Positions 22,724 to 34,316 are shown, counted from the stretch's first letter. The stretch is 64,000 nucleotides of DNA from Siphonodentalium dalli (GCA_032622095.1 CP136064.1:260813863-260877862), one strand, 5' to 3'. Notes: generated by a model from the sequence alone, not told the origin. Translations and numbers: made by a program.

Positions 22724-23025
22724 TCTAAGTATACCCCCTTTAAAAAGGGGGGGGGGGGGGGTATACTGTTTTGCACCTGTCCATGCATGCCTGCGTCTGA
22801 CCGATGTCTGTTCATGTCATAACTTGAACAGTAGTGCTCGGATCTCAATGAAATTTGGTATGGATGTTCACTATAAGGACGTTTAATAGTGGGTTCCATG
22901 GTTTTGTTCGGAGAGCTGAGACCCGAGTTTTTGAGGTAACAATGTTTGTTGGTATTTTCATAATCAGGGGTGATGGCACATCTGAAAACCCATTTCTTGG
23001 GACGTGTAGTGGATGCCCTTGTCTG
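22724..23025 (+). mobile_element. HEL-type element fragment
   Basis: Starts GTATACCCCC with inverted GGGGGGTATAC, then CATAACTTGAACAG and ATGAAATTTGGTATGG, motifs shared with HEL elements at 24550, 28649 and 30201. The 3' terminus is unclear. Confidence 0.5.
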
Positions 23026-23318
23026 AATATATATTTTTTTTAATCTCGATCAATAATAGCAACATAGACGTGCAATATGCTTATTAACGTGCACAATTGG
23101 TGTATAGACTAATCAGTTGTGTATTCGTGGAAATTCTGGGGAAAGCGCGACACCCATGACGTTTTATGATAACGTCAGCAAAAAATGTGTCACTGATTCA
23201 ACAAAACATGCATGTTTAACATAGCGTGAATAATAAATGTTCTAAGACAGGTAACCCAGTTACAATTGCAGTGATCGTCTGTGAATAGTATGCGCTATTA
23301 TTTGTCAACAAGATTATG

Positions 23319-23445
23319 CCTAAGCAGAATTAGGTCTCCAGAGGATGAATTTGGTGTTAGCCCGCTGTGTGGGGTAGCGTCACTAAATTCACCCTCTGGG
23401 GACCTCTTTCTGAAAATGACAGACGCACTATTTCAAGACTTTGCC
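23319..23445. mobile_element. Family F hairpin fragment
   Basis: One diverged F palindrome (GCAGAATTAGGTCTCCAGAG to GGGGACCTC) plus ACTATTTCAAGACTTTG. Confidence 0.65.
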
Positions 23446-24549
23446 ATAGGAGTCAATATTAGTTTGAAACACTGTATGACTTAAATATTGATGAAAAACA
23501 CACAGTTTTCGTTGAATTGAGTGACCTGAATATACCACATTGTAATGAAATAAGCTGATTTCTTGCTGCTTCAGTCGATAAAATAATCAAATTGCTTCAC
23601 TCAAGCAGTAACAACCATTTGACATTTAACCAGAAATTTTCTCTAATTTGAATTTTCAATAAATTCCAAAGCAATCATTCTGTAGATTGTGAACCTTAGT
23701 CCTGGAAAAGGATTTCATTTTTTTGATTAATAGCCAATTCCATGTTCGCAGCCAGAACATGCTACGTAATTTCCAGAATTCTTCTTATTGGTCGACCAGG
23801 TATTACCACATTAGTCGAAACAGTTCCCATATACAAATCAATCAGTTTCTGTACTAAAGTAAATTTTCACTAAATACATGTAGTTGATTGATTCTCGTTC
23901 CATTACAATGTAATTGTGCCCAAGGATAGAGAGCTAATATTTCTAGAGTTCTTTTTGGAATATTCACTGATATTCTCTACGTCGGTGCTTTGAGGACAAC
24001 ACTATATTTACTTCAGACAGACTGCTTTGTAACTTTAGACATGAAATCAGATATAGCCTTTGAAGCCTTATTAATTACTGTAGGTGATGAGGTCCTAAGG
24101 ACTATTTGAGGATTGTACTCTTATATCAGACTGTGCCATACGTGATGAGGCTTCAACAGCTATTTCTGATTTCCATGTCTGCACTTTTATATATTCTCTG
24201 TCTGTTTTCTCACTAATGGCTATTTGTATCATAAAAATAATCCGATTGAACTGACGCTCGGATTTCATTTGTCAGGGATTTTGACAGTTGCGGAAAATGA
24301 ATTGTCATTATCTTTGTCATTTTGAATCTGTGACATAATTTACAATAAATGAATAATCAGTTTCTCCTTTAGTGCAGATGCACTAAATGGTTGTTTGATC
24401 CAAGTTCCAGTGCAACGTAAATGTTGTCCCAAGAATAGAGAGCTAATATTTCTAGAGTTCTTTTTGGAATATTCACTGATATTCTCTGCGTCAGACAGAC
24501 TGCTTTGTAACTTTAGACATGAAATGAGATATAGCTGTTGAAGCCTTAT

Positions 24550-25168
24550 TATACCCCCCGCAACGAAGTTAGGGGGGGTATACTGGAGTCAGCTCGTCCA
24601 TCTGTCCGTCCGTCGTCCGTCCATGGACACAAATTTGTCCGGAGTTTTTCTCAGTCGTTTTTTTTATAAATTTCCGTGAAACTTGGCACAGGCATCAACC
24701 ACCATGGGAACCCGTGCACCTGCGATTATGATGTCTGTCTGACTTTTTTTGGTGGAGTTATTCCCCCTTTTTCGACTTAGAACATTTTTGCAACATGCCT
24801 AATTTTGTCCGAGCTTTTATTTCTACATTTTTAGGTCAATGTTTTTTAATCTTGGCTGATATTTATAGTACCATGAGAACCTGTGCACATGCGATTATGA
24901 TGTCTGTCCGCCTTTTTTTGTGGAGTTATTCCCCTTTTTCGACTTAGAACATTTTTGCAAAATGCATAATTTTGTCCGAGCTTTTATTCCTACATTTTTC
25001 GGTCAACAGGTTTAATATTACGGTTAGGTTTGTGCACCTGCAATGGGAACTGTTATTTTATTATTTTAACTAAATGTTTACTGACATGTTAGTATTAGTA
25101 TTAGTATTTTAAAAACACGGGGGGGGGGGGGGTATCCTTAGTCCCTTTGGGACAGTCACACCTCTAGT
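24550..25168 (+). mobile_element. Helentron/pearl-like element with identifiable empty site
   Basis: The 5' end is ATACCCCCCGCAACG with inverted GGGGGGTATAC. The 3' end has GGGGGTATCC, a hairpin GTCCCTTTGGGAC and then CACACCTCTAG. The neighbouring duplicate reads CCTTATTAATTACTG uninterrupted at about 24065-24080. The filled copy splits this between two T residues with no longer duplication, as known for Helentron-type insertion. Confidence 0.65.
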
Positions 25169-26428
25169 TAATTACTGTAGGTGATGAGGTCATAAGGACA
25201 AGTTGAGGACTATACTCTATATTCAAGATGAAAGTTTAGCAAGGGAAGCCTAACTGTCTTTGTATAGCATTTGTCAGTATGAGTTCTCGTAAGTTACTTG
25301 TTAAGTTTGATTACTTAGGTAATAAGTATTTGGTATACTAGTACTACGTTTATAGTTTTTACTGATTTCGCTTGGGTTAAGCTCTTCAGGTGTTTGTCAC
25401 GATCAGCAATAAGATTTTTTGTCTGAATAAGAGGGACGAGGTCTTGCACTGTTTCATTTGTATAGAGAAATTCCGGGTGGTGACCTTTAGGTTGACCTTG
25501 ACCTTATGTTAACCTTGACCTAGTTTTATTTTGTAAAGGTTACATGTCACAGTACATTCAGAGAACATGTTGTGAATTTGTTTAGGTTCTAAACACTTGT
25601 GATAGCTAGTGTTTTAGATTTGTTCCGCCATATATTCAGCTGTACTTCAGACTGTGACATACGTGATAAAGCTTCAACAGCTATTTCTGATTTCCATGTC
25701 TGCAGTCTGCACTTTTAAATATTCTCTGTCTGTTTTCTCATTAATGGCTATTTGTATCATAAAAATAATCCGATTGAACTGAAGCTCGGATTTCATTTGT
25801 CAGGGATTTTGACAGTTGCGGAAAATGAATTGTCATTATCTTTGTTATTTTGAATCTGTGACATAATTTACAATAATTCAAACTATAAAACCATGTTAAT
25901 GGAAACAGTTCCCATGAATAATCCGTTTCTCCTTTAGTGCAGATGCACTAAATGGTGTTTGATCCGAGTTCCATTACAACATAATCACATCCAACTTCCA
26001 AGAATAGGGAGCCAATAATTCTGCAGCCAATATTTCTACAGCCAATTCTACAGCCAATATTTCTACAGCCAATTCTACAGCCAATATTTCTAGTGTTCTC
26101 TTTGGAATATTCGCTGCTATTCTCTACGTCAGTGTTTTAAGGCCAACACTATACTACGTTTACTTCAGACAGACTACTTTGTAACTTTAAACATGGAAAT
26201 CAAATAGCTCTTGAAACACATTATCAATTACTCTAAGTGGTGAGATCCTAAGGACTATTTGAGGACTTTACTCTATATTCACCCGTAGTTCGGACTGTGT
26301 CATAAGTGACGAGGCTTCAACAGCTATTTCTGATTTCCGTGTCTACACTTTTAAATATTCTCCTTCTATTTTCACACTATTGGCTATTTGTATTATAAAA
26401 AATAAACAGATTCACCTGAATCTCTGAA

Positions 26429-26573
26429 CAAGCCTGGAAATAGTGTGTCTGTCATTTGCAGAATGAGGTCCCCAGAGGGTGGATTTAGCAATGCCATTCC
26501 ACATGGCAGGCTAACATCATCAAATTCACCATCTGGGAACCTCGTTCTGATGAGGCCTCAACTGCTAAGAGAT
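26429..26573. mobile_element. Family F left half
   Basis: CAAGCCTGGAAATAGTGTG and the first F hairpin. The remainder is lost. Confidence 0.65.
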
Positions 26574-26715
26574 ACCTATTATTATTACTTACTGTAATTG
26601 ATCAGGTTGCAATGTCTATTTGCGGGCTTTGCTCTATATTCATCTGTACATCAGACTGTGCCATAAGTGATAAGGCTTCAATGGCTATTTCTGATTTCCA
26701 TGTCTACACTTTTAA

Positions 26716-27147
26716 AGGTACTCATTCCGATTTGATGGTCCCCATATCATCAGATTCCAATAACAACAACATTTTTTTTGAAATGCCACTTCAGTTATCA
26801 GAATTGATTAATTGCCCAAAATTAATGCTAACCACAATCAAGTATAGTATAAAATTTCCCAAAACGTGCTATTTATCAACATTTTGTTCAACGAAATTTG
26901 GCTGGATTTGCCAAATATCTCACCCAAAGCCAATTGATGTTAGAGTTACCCATCTGCATCCGCATCGGCTCGTCAGCTTTTTTTCAGGCCACTAAAAAGT
27001 ACCAGTGGTGAAAATTAATAGATTTCAAAAATCGATATCCGATCAATCTGAGTGTTTATGGGTGGGTTCCTCGACTCGATTCAAATATTTTTTACCCCCC
27101 GAAGTCAAAGAAATAGTAATTTGCGAGCGTTAATCGGATAATGCATC
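26716..27147 (+). mobile_element. Family D TTAA element, non-palindromic form
   Basis: TTAA 26712-26715, then AGGTACTCATTCCGATTTG. It ends near ATGCATCT, where the right TTAA is lost at the junction with a J element. The 127-codon frame inside (26612-26995) spans the element border and is not a gene. Confidence 0.7.
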
Positions 27148-27148
27148 T

Positions 27149-27392
27149 TTCTATACAATTATTCATTGATGAGTTGTCCCTTAGGAAATGTTTGGATAAT
27201 AAGCTCGACAAACAACCATAGGCCGTTTGTTGAACTTATATTTGAATATTTCCCTTCCATGAATAAAATCCTTCTGCAATTGTATTATTGGCCGTCTGCT
27301 TTAATTTCCTGAACATTCCTCCAGATGAAAAATAGACCATTCCATTGTATACTTTTATAACTGAATGGGAGAATCTATTTAGAAAGAAGGTG
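27149..27392. mobile_element. Family J element
   Basis: CTATACAATTATTCATTG at the left and GAAAGAAGG before TTAA at 27393-27396 on the right. Confidence 0.6.
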
Positions 27393-27413
27393 TTAAAGAT
27401 GGCTCATCTATTT

Positions 27414-28632
27414 TTAGTCGAGTTTTTGAAAAAACTCGACTTATGGTTTGACGAGGGACGGTTGGCGGGCGGGCGGGCGGACCTAAAGAATGCCTTATAA
27501 CTTTGACATTTGTGAACGGATTCAAACAAATTTTGGTATGGCAGTTGCTCCCAATGACTATTTACTGCCTGTAGAAAATGGGTCACGTCCGAAATTTTTA
27601 ACAAGAGTTATCCATCTAATAGATGGTTTTTAGTTAAGTTTTTCACCGATAGCGCGATAACTCACGCAAATATTAACCAATTTCAACAATATTTGGTATA
27701 TGAGACTCTTGCAACAATATCTCAGACGAGTTCGAAAATCACGTTTGTCCGAATTTTTTTTCCGGAGTTATGGGTCTTAGTTTGTCTATTTTTAGCAATT
27801 TTATCACTGTTGGCGCGATAACTCGATGAAATGTTAACCGATTTCAACAATATTTGGCATATGAGTCTCTTGCAACAATATCTCGGACGAGTTCGAAAAC
27901 CAGGTTTGTCCAAATATTTTTCCCGGAGTTATGGGTCTTAGTTTGTCTATTTTTAGCAATTTTATCACCGTTAGCGCGATAACTCGATGAAATATTAACC
28001 GATTTCAACAATATTTGGTATATGAGTCTCCTGCAACAATATCTCGGACGAGATCGTAATTCAGGTTTGTCTGAATTTTTTTCGCAGAGTTATTGGTCTT
28101 AGTTTGTCTATTTTTAGCAATTTTATCACCGTTAGCGTGATAACTCGATGAGATATTAACCGATTTCAACAATATTTGGTATATGAGTCTCCTGCAACAA
28201 TATCTCGGACGAGTTTCGAAAACCAGGTTTGTCCAAATTTTTTTTCGCAGAGTTATGGGTCTTAGTTTGTCTATTTTTAGCAATGTTATCACCGTTAGCG
28301 CGATAACTCAATGAAATATTAACCGATTTAAACAATATTTGGTATATGAGTCTATTGCAACAATATCTCGGACGAGTTCGAAAACCTGGTTTGTCCGAAG
28401 AAAAAAATCCGGAGTTATGGGTCTTAGTTTGTCTATTTTAATCACAATTTTATCACCGTTAGTGCGATAACTCAATGAAATATTAACGGATTCAATTGAT
28501 ATTTGGTATATAGGTCTATTGCAATAATATACCACCGTCCAACTTTTTTCCCCGGAGTTGTGCCCTTATTGGCAGAAGTTTGGTTCGACTGCCAAAAAAC
28601 TCGACAAAAGCATCTTAGATGCGTACCCCTTG
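27414..28632 (+). mobile_element. Pearl/Helentron-like element with ~161-bp repeat core
   Basis: The 5' end carries the inverted pair TAGTCGAGTTTTTG / AAAAAACTCGACTTA. The core is about five tandem units of about 161 bp (GTTAGCGCGATAACTCGATG near 27970, 28131 and 28294). The 3' end repeats AAAAAACTCGAC, followed by hairpin GCATCTTAGATGC and GTACCCCTTG. Short subterminal repeats, a ~160-bp core and a 3' hairpin match published bivalve pearl/Helentron architecture. Confidence 0.65.
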
Positions 28633-28648
28633 TTATATCAACTTTTAT

Positions 28649-28870
28649 TATCCCCCGCAAAATGAAATTTTCGGGGGATATAGGAATGGGTTCTGTCTGT
28701 CCGTCCCGAATTTGTAAGAGTCATAACTTGAACAAATGTCAACGGATTTCACAGATATTTGGTATATGAGTTCATTTGACCATTACCTAGAATGAGTACG
28801 CAAGCCAGGTTCGGCCGGATATTTTTACCGGAGTTATTGGACTTTGTTTATTATTTTTGTCGATTATATA
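28649..28870 (+). mobile_element. HEL-type element, 3'-truncated
   Basis: TATCCCCCGCAAAATG with inverted TTTTCGGGGGATA, then CCGTCCCGAATTTG and ATTTGGTATATGAG. The same family as 30201-30836, but lacking a 3' terminus. Confidence 0.6.
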
Positions 28871-28890
28871 TAAGATTATACTGGATTATA

Positions 28891-29223
28891 CTGGCACAGG
28901 ATCTTTAATGCTGCACCAGCTCCTGTCATGAAAGGTTGAAGCTGCCCAATTTCTATAACTATTTTATAACATGCAAACTTTCATTGTCTTCATTTAACCC
29001 CTGCATGACGAGAGCTTCCTGAAAGTTTTGGGAAAGCCCTGTGCCAATGCATTCTCTTATATATGCAAGTCAGCAGTAGCCCATAGGGAGCCTCACATAT
29101 ATAAGAGAATACATTGGCCTAACAATATTTACCTTGACCTTGTAAGCCAGTGCATTCTCTTATATATGCAAGGCTTCCCATCGGAGACTTGCATATGTAA
29201 GAGAATGGACTGTCACAGGATCT
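28891..29223. mobile_element. Family E fragments
   Basis: 28891-28936 is an E right end (GGCACAGGATCTTTAATGC to GTCATGAAAGG). 28998-29223 is an E left end (TTAA, then CCCCTGCATGACGAG) with both E hairpins, broken at an internal TTAA by family C. A ~70-bp non-element sequence between them recurs at 29685-29757. Confidence 0.65.
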
Positions 29224-29227
29224 TTAA

Positions 29228-29679
29228 CCCTTTCAGTGCCAGGGGCCGATCTCATCGGTCCTAATTTACGGTCTGTAAAATCGTCCCTAAAAAAAAAAAA
29301 CATTTAGATTTTTTTGGGTTGAAATTTTTTTGGGTATGCTTAAGCATGCTATAGCGAATTTAAAAACAAACTGGATAAAACCTTAGGGGCATGTTATAAC
29401 TCAAAACTATCACCAAGAATTCATAGTAATAATTTTGATGCCCATAAAGCGTAAGATTCCCTGGCACTAAACCTACAAAATAAGTCTGTTAAAGAATATA
29501 AGAAAAAATTATTAAAATTGTAAAAAATTGTAAAAAATAATAACAAAGATGAAAAATTGTTAGGCCAATGCATTCTCTTATATATGCGAGGTGACCTATG
29601 GTCGACTCGCATATATAAGAGAATGCATTGGCACAGGGTATATGGGTTGATACAAAAATTGGACCTGGCACTGAAAGGG
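29228..29679. mobile_element. Family C element, long form
   Basis: TTAA 29224-29227 and 29680-29683. Ends CCCTTTCAGTGCCAGG and CCTGGCACTGAAAGGG. It carries about 170 bp of extra internal sequence (GGTATGCTTAAGCATGC) also found in 58909-59309. Confidence 0.8.
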
Positions 29680-29978
29680 TTAAGCTTCCCTATTTCTTTC
29701 AAACTATTCTCTAACATGCAAATCCATAACATGCAAATTTTCATTGTCTTCATTTAACATTGCTGAAGTGATTTCCAGGATTTCTCAAGGTGTAACGCAC
29801 AAGTTAAATAATTGATTGACATTCTGGTCACATACTAAACGCATTTGTGCTTTTAATGCCACAAGCAGGTTTCTACTTAACAAGATAGCAAGTGGTTTGT
29901 AAGACTCGTTGGTGTCAGACGGCATTAATGATGTTTCGATTATTGGTTCTAATTATTGATTTTTTTCTTTTTCTACAG

Positions 29979-30065
29979 ATACTCAGACCCCTCACAAAAA
30001 GAAAATCTTGGCATCGTCGTCTCTTACAAAGTTAAAGTCAAGTTAATAATGGGGTTTGGTTCAGG
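29979..30065 (+). CDS. arrb: Beta-arrestin, antepenultimate coding exon (C-domain)
   Basis: Beta-arrestins are cytosolic adaptors that bind phosphorylated G-protein-coupled receptors, stop G-protein coupling and link receptors to endocytosis. This 87-bp exon follows acceptor TTCTACAG and ends at donor GG|GTGAGT. It encodes YSDPSQKEN and LGIVVSYKVKVKLIMG, corresponding to the LGILVSYRVKVKLVV strand of vertebrate beta-arrestins in the second arrestin fold. One base completes a codon begun upstream, and two bases are left for the next exon, which supplies the missing G. No upstream arrestin exon was found in the window, so the preceding intron is probably longer than 29.9 kb. The YSDPSQKEN stretch lies where vertebrate proteins vary. 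Confidence 0.95.
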
Positions 30066-30200
30066 GTGAGTATTAGTCACAGACATAGATAATATCTATA
30101 TATATCCTTTGATCGGATAATGGTCTTATTGGATGAGCAAATTATATACACTTATGACTATTAACACCTTAGAGGGCGTTTCTTAGAGTATTTACATAGT

Positions 30201-30836
30201 TATCCCCCGCCAAATTAAAAATTTGCGGGGGATATAGTTATGGGTTCCGTCCGTCGTGCCGTCCGTCCCGAATTTGTAAGACTCATAACTTGAACAAATG
30301 TAAACGTATTTAAAAGATTTGTGGTATATGAGTTCACCTGACCATTACTAGAATGAGTTTGCAAGCCAGGTCTGGCCAGATATTTTTACCGGAGTTATTG
30401 GACTTTGTTTATTATTTTTGTCGAATTTACCAAATAGCAAATAGACGACGTCCCAGGGCTCATTTCCACAAATCTCAACGGATTTCAAAGATATTTGGTA
30501 TATGAGTTCACCTGACCATTACCTAGAATGAGTTCGCAAGCCAGTTCTAGCCAGATATTTTTACCGGAGTTATTGGACTTTGTTTATTATTTTTGTCGAA
30601 TTTACCAAATAGCAAATAGACAACGTCCCAGGGCTCATTTCCACACATCTCAACAGATTTCAATGATATTTGGTATATGAGTTCCCATGACCAGTACCTA
30701 AAATGAGTTCGCAAGCCATGATTTTTGACAAAATCCCACCTCTTGTTTAGCGCATACTGAGAATGTAAACATTATTGCGAATGCACTTCCCCAACTGCAC
30801 AATTAGGCGGGGGATACCGCCGTCTGCGACTGCTTG
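30201..30836 (+). mobile_element. HEL-type element in arrestin intron
   Basis: TATCCCCCGCCAAATT with inverted TTTGCGGGGGATA, then three related internal units (ATTTGGTATATGAGTTC). Near the 3' end is GGCGGGGGATACC followed by CGTCTGCGACTGCTTG. Located about 135 bp after the exon donor. Confidence 0.65.
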
Positions 30837-31042
30837 TTTTATTTAGTATGATGAAATGGTGAGCCAATAATGAAATGTTCTCTCGATAACGACGGCCACA
30901 TTGATGTTGCCACAAAAACTGCTGGCACTAACAGAGAAAACATCTCCTGAATTTACGTTCACATGACCAGAGACTTGAAGTATTCTGTTATGTAGCATGC
31001 ATCAGCACTGTATGTCATCTATATATATCAAAGAGTAGGATA

Positions 31043-31203
31043 TGTCTGTCTTATATATGAGAGTCACCCATAGGGTGCCTCAAATATATAAGAGAATGCA
31101 TTGGCCTAACAATATTTACCTTGATCTTGTAAGCAGTGCATTCTCTTTTTATGTGAAGCTCCTATGGAAGACTCGCATATCTAAGAGAATGCGCCATACC
31201 AAC
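31043..31203. mobile_element. Family E fragment
   Basis: Two degraded E hairpins around the spacer CTAACAATATTTACCTTG. Terminal repeats are lost. Confidence 0.6.
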
Positions 31204-31285
31204 AGACCCATTAACACATGTGTCTTTATGTGTTTATTACATGCCACCTCATCCTGGAATCCATGAATTAAAAAAAAAACGGAAC

Positions 31286-31556
31286 TACTGTAATGCTCTA
31301 AGTAATCGACCCCTTAACCACAGCAGAATTATGGGTAACTTTTCAGGATTTAGTCGGAAATATGGCATGTTGCATTCATTGGAAAGCTCTCAGTGAGAGC
31401 TTTCCGATGAATGGCAACAAGCCATATTTCCGACTAAATCCTGAAAAGTTACCCATAATTGTGAGAGCTTTCCAATGAATGGCAACAAGCCATATTTCCT
31501 ACTAAATCCTGAAAAGTTACCCATAATTCTGCTGTGGTTAAAGGTGTCGATTACTG
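31286..31556. mobile_element. Family A MITE with a third arm
   Basis: Left end CTGTAATGCTCTAAGTAATC. The right arm is present twice (31394-31460 and 31462-31534), giving three arms. The right tip is shortened to GATTACTGTA. Confidence 0.7.
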
Positions 31557-31961
31557 TAAAGGGCTTGTTTTGTCATGTGTGATAATGCTTTATTTTATTG
31601 TTCCGGCTTCATGGTTGAGGGACATGTCTTTGGACATCTACGGGATGCGTATGGAATGTATGTTCCACACAGATTTGTAAATATGGAACAACACGATCAC
31701 TGTAATTGTAGTAACAGGCTTGTAATAAATGTGTTTACGGACCCATTTTGATCCCTGAAGGCCTGAACTGGCGAGGAAGATGACACAAGCAATTATTACA
31801 GGGTACAATTTAACAGCTCCAAACCACCATAGGCCTTTCACACCAGGATGTTACTCCTATAAAATTTAAAATATGGTTGTAATGTAGAGTGAGAGAACCA
31901 TTTATTGTTCTATATACAGCGTCGGCAGGATGTCAGTTTTATCTCGCTGCTATAGTCTCTA
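31557..31961. other. Unannotated intronic sequence
   Basis: No exon or repeat recognised; lies between arrestin exons. Confidence 0.4.
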
Positions 31962-31965
31962 TTAA

Positions 31966-32035
31966 CCCTTACATGACTGGAGTTTCCTGAAATTTTGCGA
32001 AGCCCTGTGTATTCTCTTATATATGCAAGTCTCGG
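31966..32035. mobile_element. Family E left-end fragment
   Basis: TTAA 31962-31965, then CCCTTACATGACTGGAG and half a hairpin. Confidence 0.55.
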
Positions 32036-32334
32036 AACTGTTCAAACATATCGCAATATATTTCTTCTGAAAGAATCGCGATACATCTGTAATCAGAACA
32101 GCTCCCTTAACAAATAAACCCCCTGGTGTTCAACTGACATACTTTGTTTTTCATTTTAAAATCATGCACCATTTTGTTTTGTTTATGGTCTTGGTGCCGT
32201 TGATGTTGAAATTGGCTAAATGAATATGCAGACTGAAACAATAAACATTTTCAATGAAATGCATGCATGTTTATTGGAATACCAGACTAATAATCTCTCT
32301 GTAGGTTGTATTGTTTGTGCTGTTAAGTCAGTTA

Positions 32335-32408
32335 TTATCCCCTGCAAATAAAGTTTGGTGGGGCGTCCGTCCGTGATTATGTCTGTGCATCTGTTACAAC
32401 TTTGATGC
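32335..32408 (+). mobile_element. HEL-type 5' fragment
   Basis: TTATCCCCTGCAAATAAAG then GGGGCGTCCGTCCG. Cut by the D element that follows. Confidence 0.5.
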
Positions 32409-32412
32409 TTAA

Positions 32413-32819
32413 AGGTACTCAATCCAATTTGATGGTCCTCATATAATCAGATTCCAACAACAACAACATTTATAGAATAGAAATGCCTCTTCAGTTATCA
32501 GAATTGATTAATTGCCCCAAAATAATGCTAACCACTGTCAACTATAGTATAAAATTGCCCGAAACGTGTTAATTAATCAACATGTTGTTCGATGAAATTT
32601 GGCCTTAATATCAACACAAAGCATCTTGATTTTAGACTTATCGATGTTCATCCGTAATTTTTCCGAAACCGTCGGCTCGTCAACTTTTTACTGGGCCACT
32701 AATAAGTCTCGATTGTGAATAATAATTTATTTTTAAAATTTATATCTAATAACTCTGAGCTTTGATAGGTGGGTTCCTTGACTCGAATCAAATATTTTTT
32801 ACACCCGAAAACAAATAAA
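32413..32819 (+). mobile_element. Family D element, right end lost
   Basis: TTAA 32409-32412, then AGGTACTCAATCC. It runs through ACTCGAATCAAATATTTTTT and then joins a half A element. Confidence 0.7.
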
Positions 32820-32923
32820 TAGAGCTTTCCGATGAATGGCAACAAGCCATGTTTCTGACTAAATCCTGAAAAGTTACCCATAATTCTGCTGTGGTTAAGG
32901 AGTCGATTATTTAGGGCATAATG
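32820..32923. mobile_element. Family A MITE, right half only
   Basis: Starts at the palindrome centre (AGAGCTTTCCGATG) and ends TTAGGGCATAATG before TA. Confidence 0.7.
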
Positions 32924-33388
32924 TATAACAGCAGTAATAGTTAGTTTTTATCAGTTTCTTAGCATGATAACATGAACAAATATCAACTGATTTTTTTTTT
33001 TTTTTGTATTTGCAACTCATTATTTAATCAACGATCTCTTGATCAAGTTCAAAAACAAGTTTGATCTTCCTACTTTATGTGCGATAACATGTACCAGTAT
33101 TAATTGTTGATATTTGGTATAATTTCACATATGGTTAAATTTATTTTTATTTTAAACCCAATTTAATTTTTCATATATCCACACCTTGCTTTAAAGACAC
33201 TGTCAAATAAAAAAAATAGAATATTTGCCCATGCAAGTAGAACTCTGACAAAGCATAGGCTATCTTGTGACTTCGGTTTTAGACAAGATTATTATACAGC
33301 ACTGTCAGCTGATATCTGTATTGAAATCTGTCAATAAAAATTGATCAACGATCATGCTAGCAGAAACACCTGAACAAAATTATGCCTA
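32924..33388. other. Unannotated intronic sequence
   Basis: Includes a T tract and faint HEL-like phrases (ATTGTTGATATTTGGTATA). No exon. Confidence 0.35.
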
Positions 33389-33600
33389 CATTAATGCCCT
33401 AAATAATAGACTCCTTAACCACAGAAGAATTATGGGTAATTTTTCAGGATTTAGTCGGAAATATGGCTTGTTACCATTCAACAGAAGCTCTGACTGAGAG
33501 CTTTCCGATGAATGGCAACAAGCCATATTTCCGACTAAATCCTGAAAAATTACCCATAATTCTTCTGTGGTTAAGGAGTCTATTATTTAGGGCATTACTG
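33389..33600. mobile_element. Family A palindromic MITE
   Basis: 212 bp, TA flanks, ends CATTAATGCCCTAAATAA and GGGCATTACTG. The 134-codon frame starting at 33463 reads out of the palindrome and is not a gene. Confidence 0.8.
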
Positions 33601-33700
33601 TATTTTATCTTAATATTCTCCCTCCCTCCTCCCCTGGCTTTGAGCCAAAAAATGCGTAAACCAAGTACTAAAAATAAAATGCCTAAGATGTATGAATTAA

Positions 33701-34075
33701 AGGCCTGTTTAATTTTTGAGTCACCGATTATATTTTTTTATAGTGCCTTGATATACGGTTTTAATAACAATCTATGCCATGAAATATGTTTAAAATACTA
33801 TAATTCATCACCAATTGAAACATCTGCATCTCAGATGGTGCCCATAGAGAAACAGCTAAAATCATAGAAAGATTTCCCCAATTATGGCTCCCAGAATGCA
33901 ACAGAATTCAAACTAAAAATATATTTTCAATTGAAGGAGAATAACTCTATAACTTAGATATAGTGTTATTCCCCTTCCATTGAATAAAATGAAATGACCA
34001 CAGAACACAAGTCGATATCTCAACGAAAACAACATGTTCACAGTTTATTACACCGAATAAGTTGATAATACAATT
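33701..34075 (-). mobile_element. Family G TTAA element
   Basis: TTAA 33697-33700, then AGGCCTGTTTAATTTTTGAG. The order is the reverse of 62481-62881 (CACCGATTATATT, TTCCCCTTCCATTGAA). The far end is eroded. Confidence 0.6.
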
Positions 34076-34079
34076 AGTT

Positions 34080-34305
34080 AATTGGTCGATTAATTAGAGC
34101 ATTACTGTACTTCATTACATTCTGCCTTGCTTTCTTCATGCAAAACAATTTGAAGAAAAACTGGTAAAATGTGGTAATTTCTATGACTTTAATAAGTCGA
34201 TACATGGCCATTACAATAAGAAATGAGAACTGGTTCATGCTCACGGAAGAAAGCCAATTTGAAGAAATGAACATTCATACTGAGTCCGTGCCTCTATAAA
34301 TATTA
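34080..34305. mobile_element. Family A tip and type 1 SINE 3' fragment
   Basis: 34080-34107 is an A right tip (TCGATTAATTAGAGCATTACTG). From about 34186 the sequence follows the SINE 3' half (GGTTCATGCTCACGG, ACTGAGTCCGTGCC). Confidence 0.6.
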
Positions 34306-34316
34306 TCAGTGTCCGC

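Larger units (their letters stand above)
23821..26720. repeat. Local segmental duplication, three to four diverged copies
   Basis: Markers AGAGAGCTAATATTTCTAG, CAGACAGACTGCTTTG, CAACAGCTATTTCTGATTTC and TTTGACAGTTGCGG recur in order in copies starting near 23821, 24348 and 25907, with a partial copy near 26586. Copy 2 is lengthened by a HEL insertion (24550-25168) and by about 400 bp of extra sequence after it. Confidence 0.8.

Noticed and set aside
25480-25535. Nuclear-receptor-like half sites (TGACCT and TTGACCTTGACC)
   Set aside because: Such TTGACC runs also occur in E spacers and minisatellites here. No promoter context, so not called regulatory.
26612-26995. 127-codon plus-strand frame
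   Set aside because: It crosses the border of a family D element and follows its non-coding sequence; other D copies have stops in the same frame.
33463-33867. 134-codon plus-strand frame
   Set aside because: The first third is the arm of an A palindrome and the rest enters a G element. It is a chance joining.
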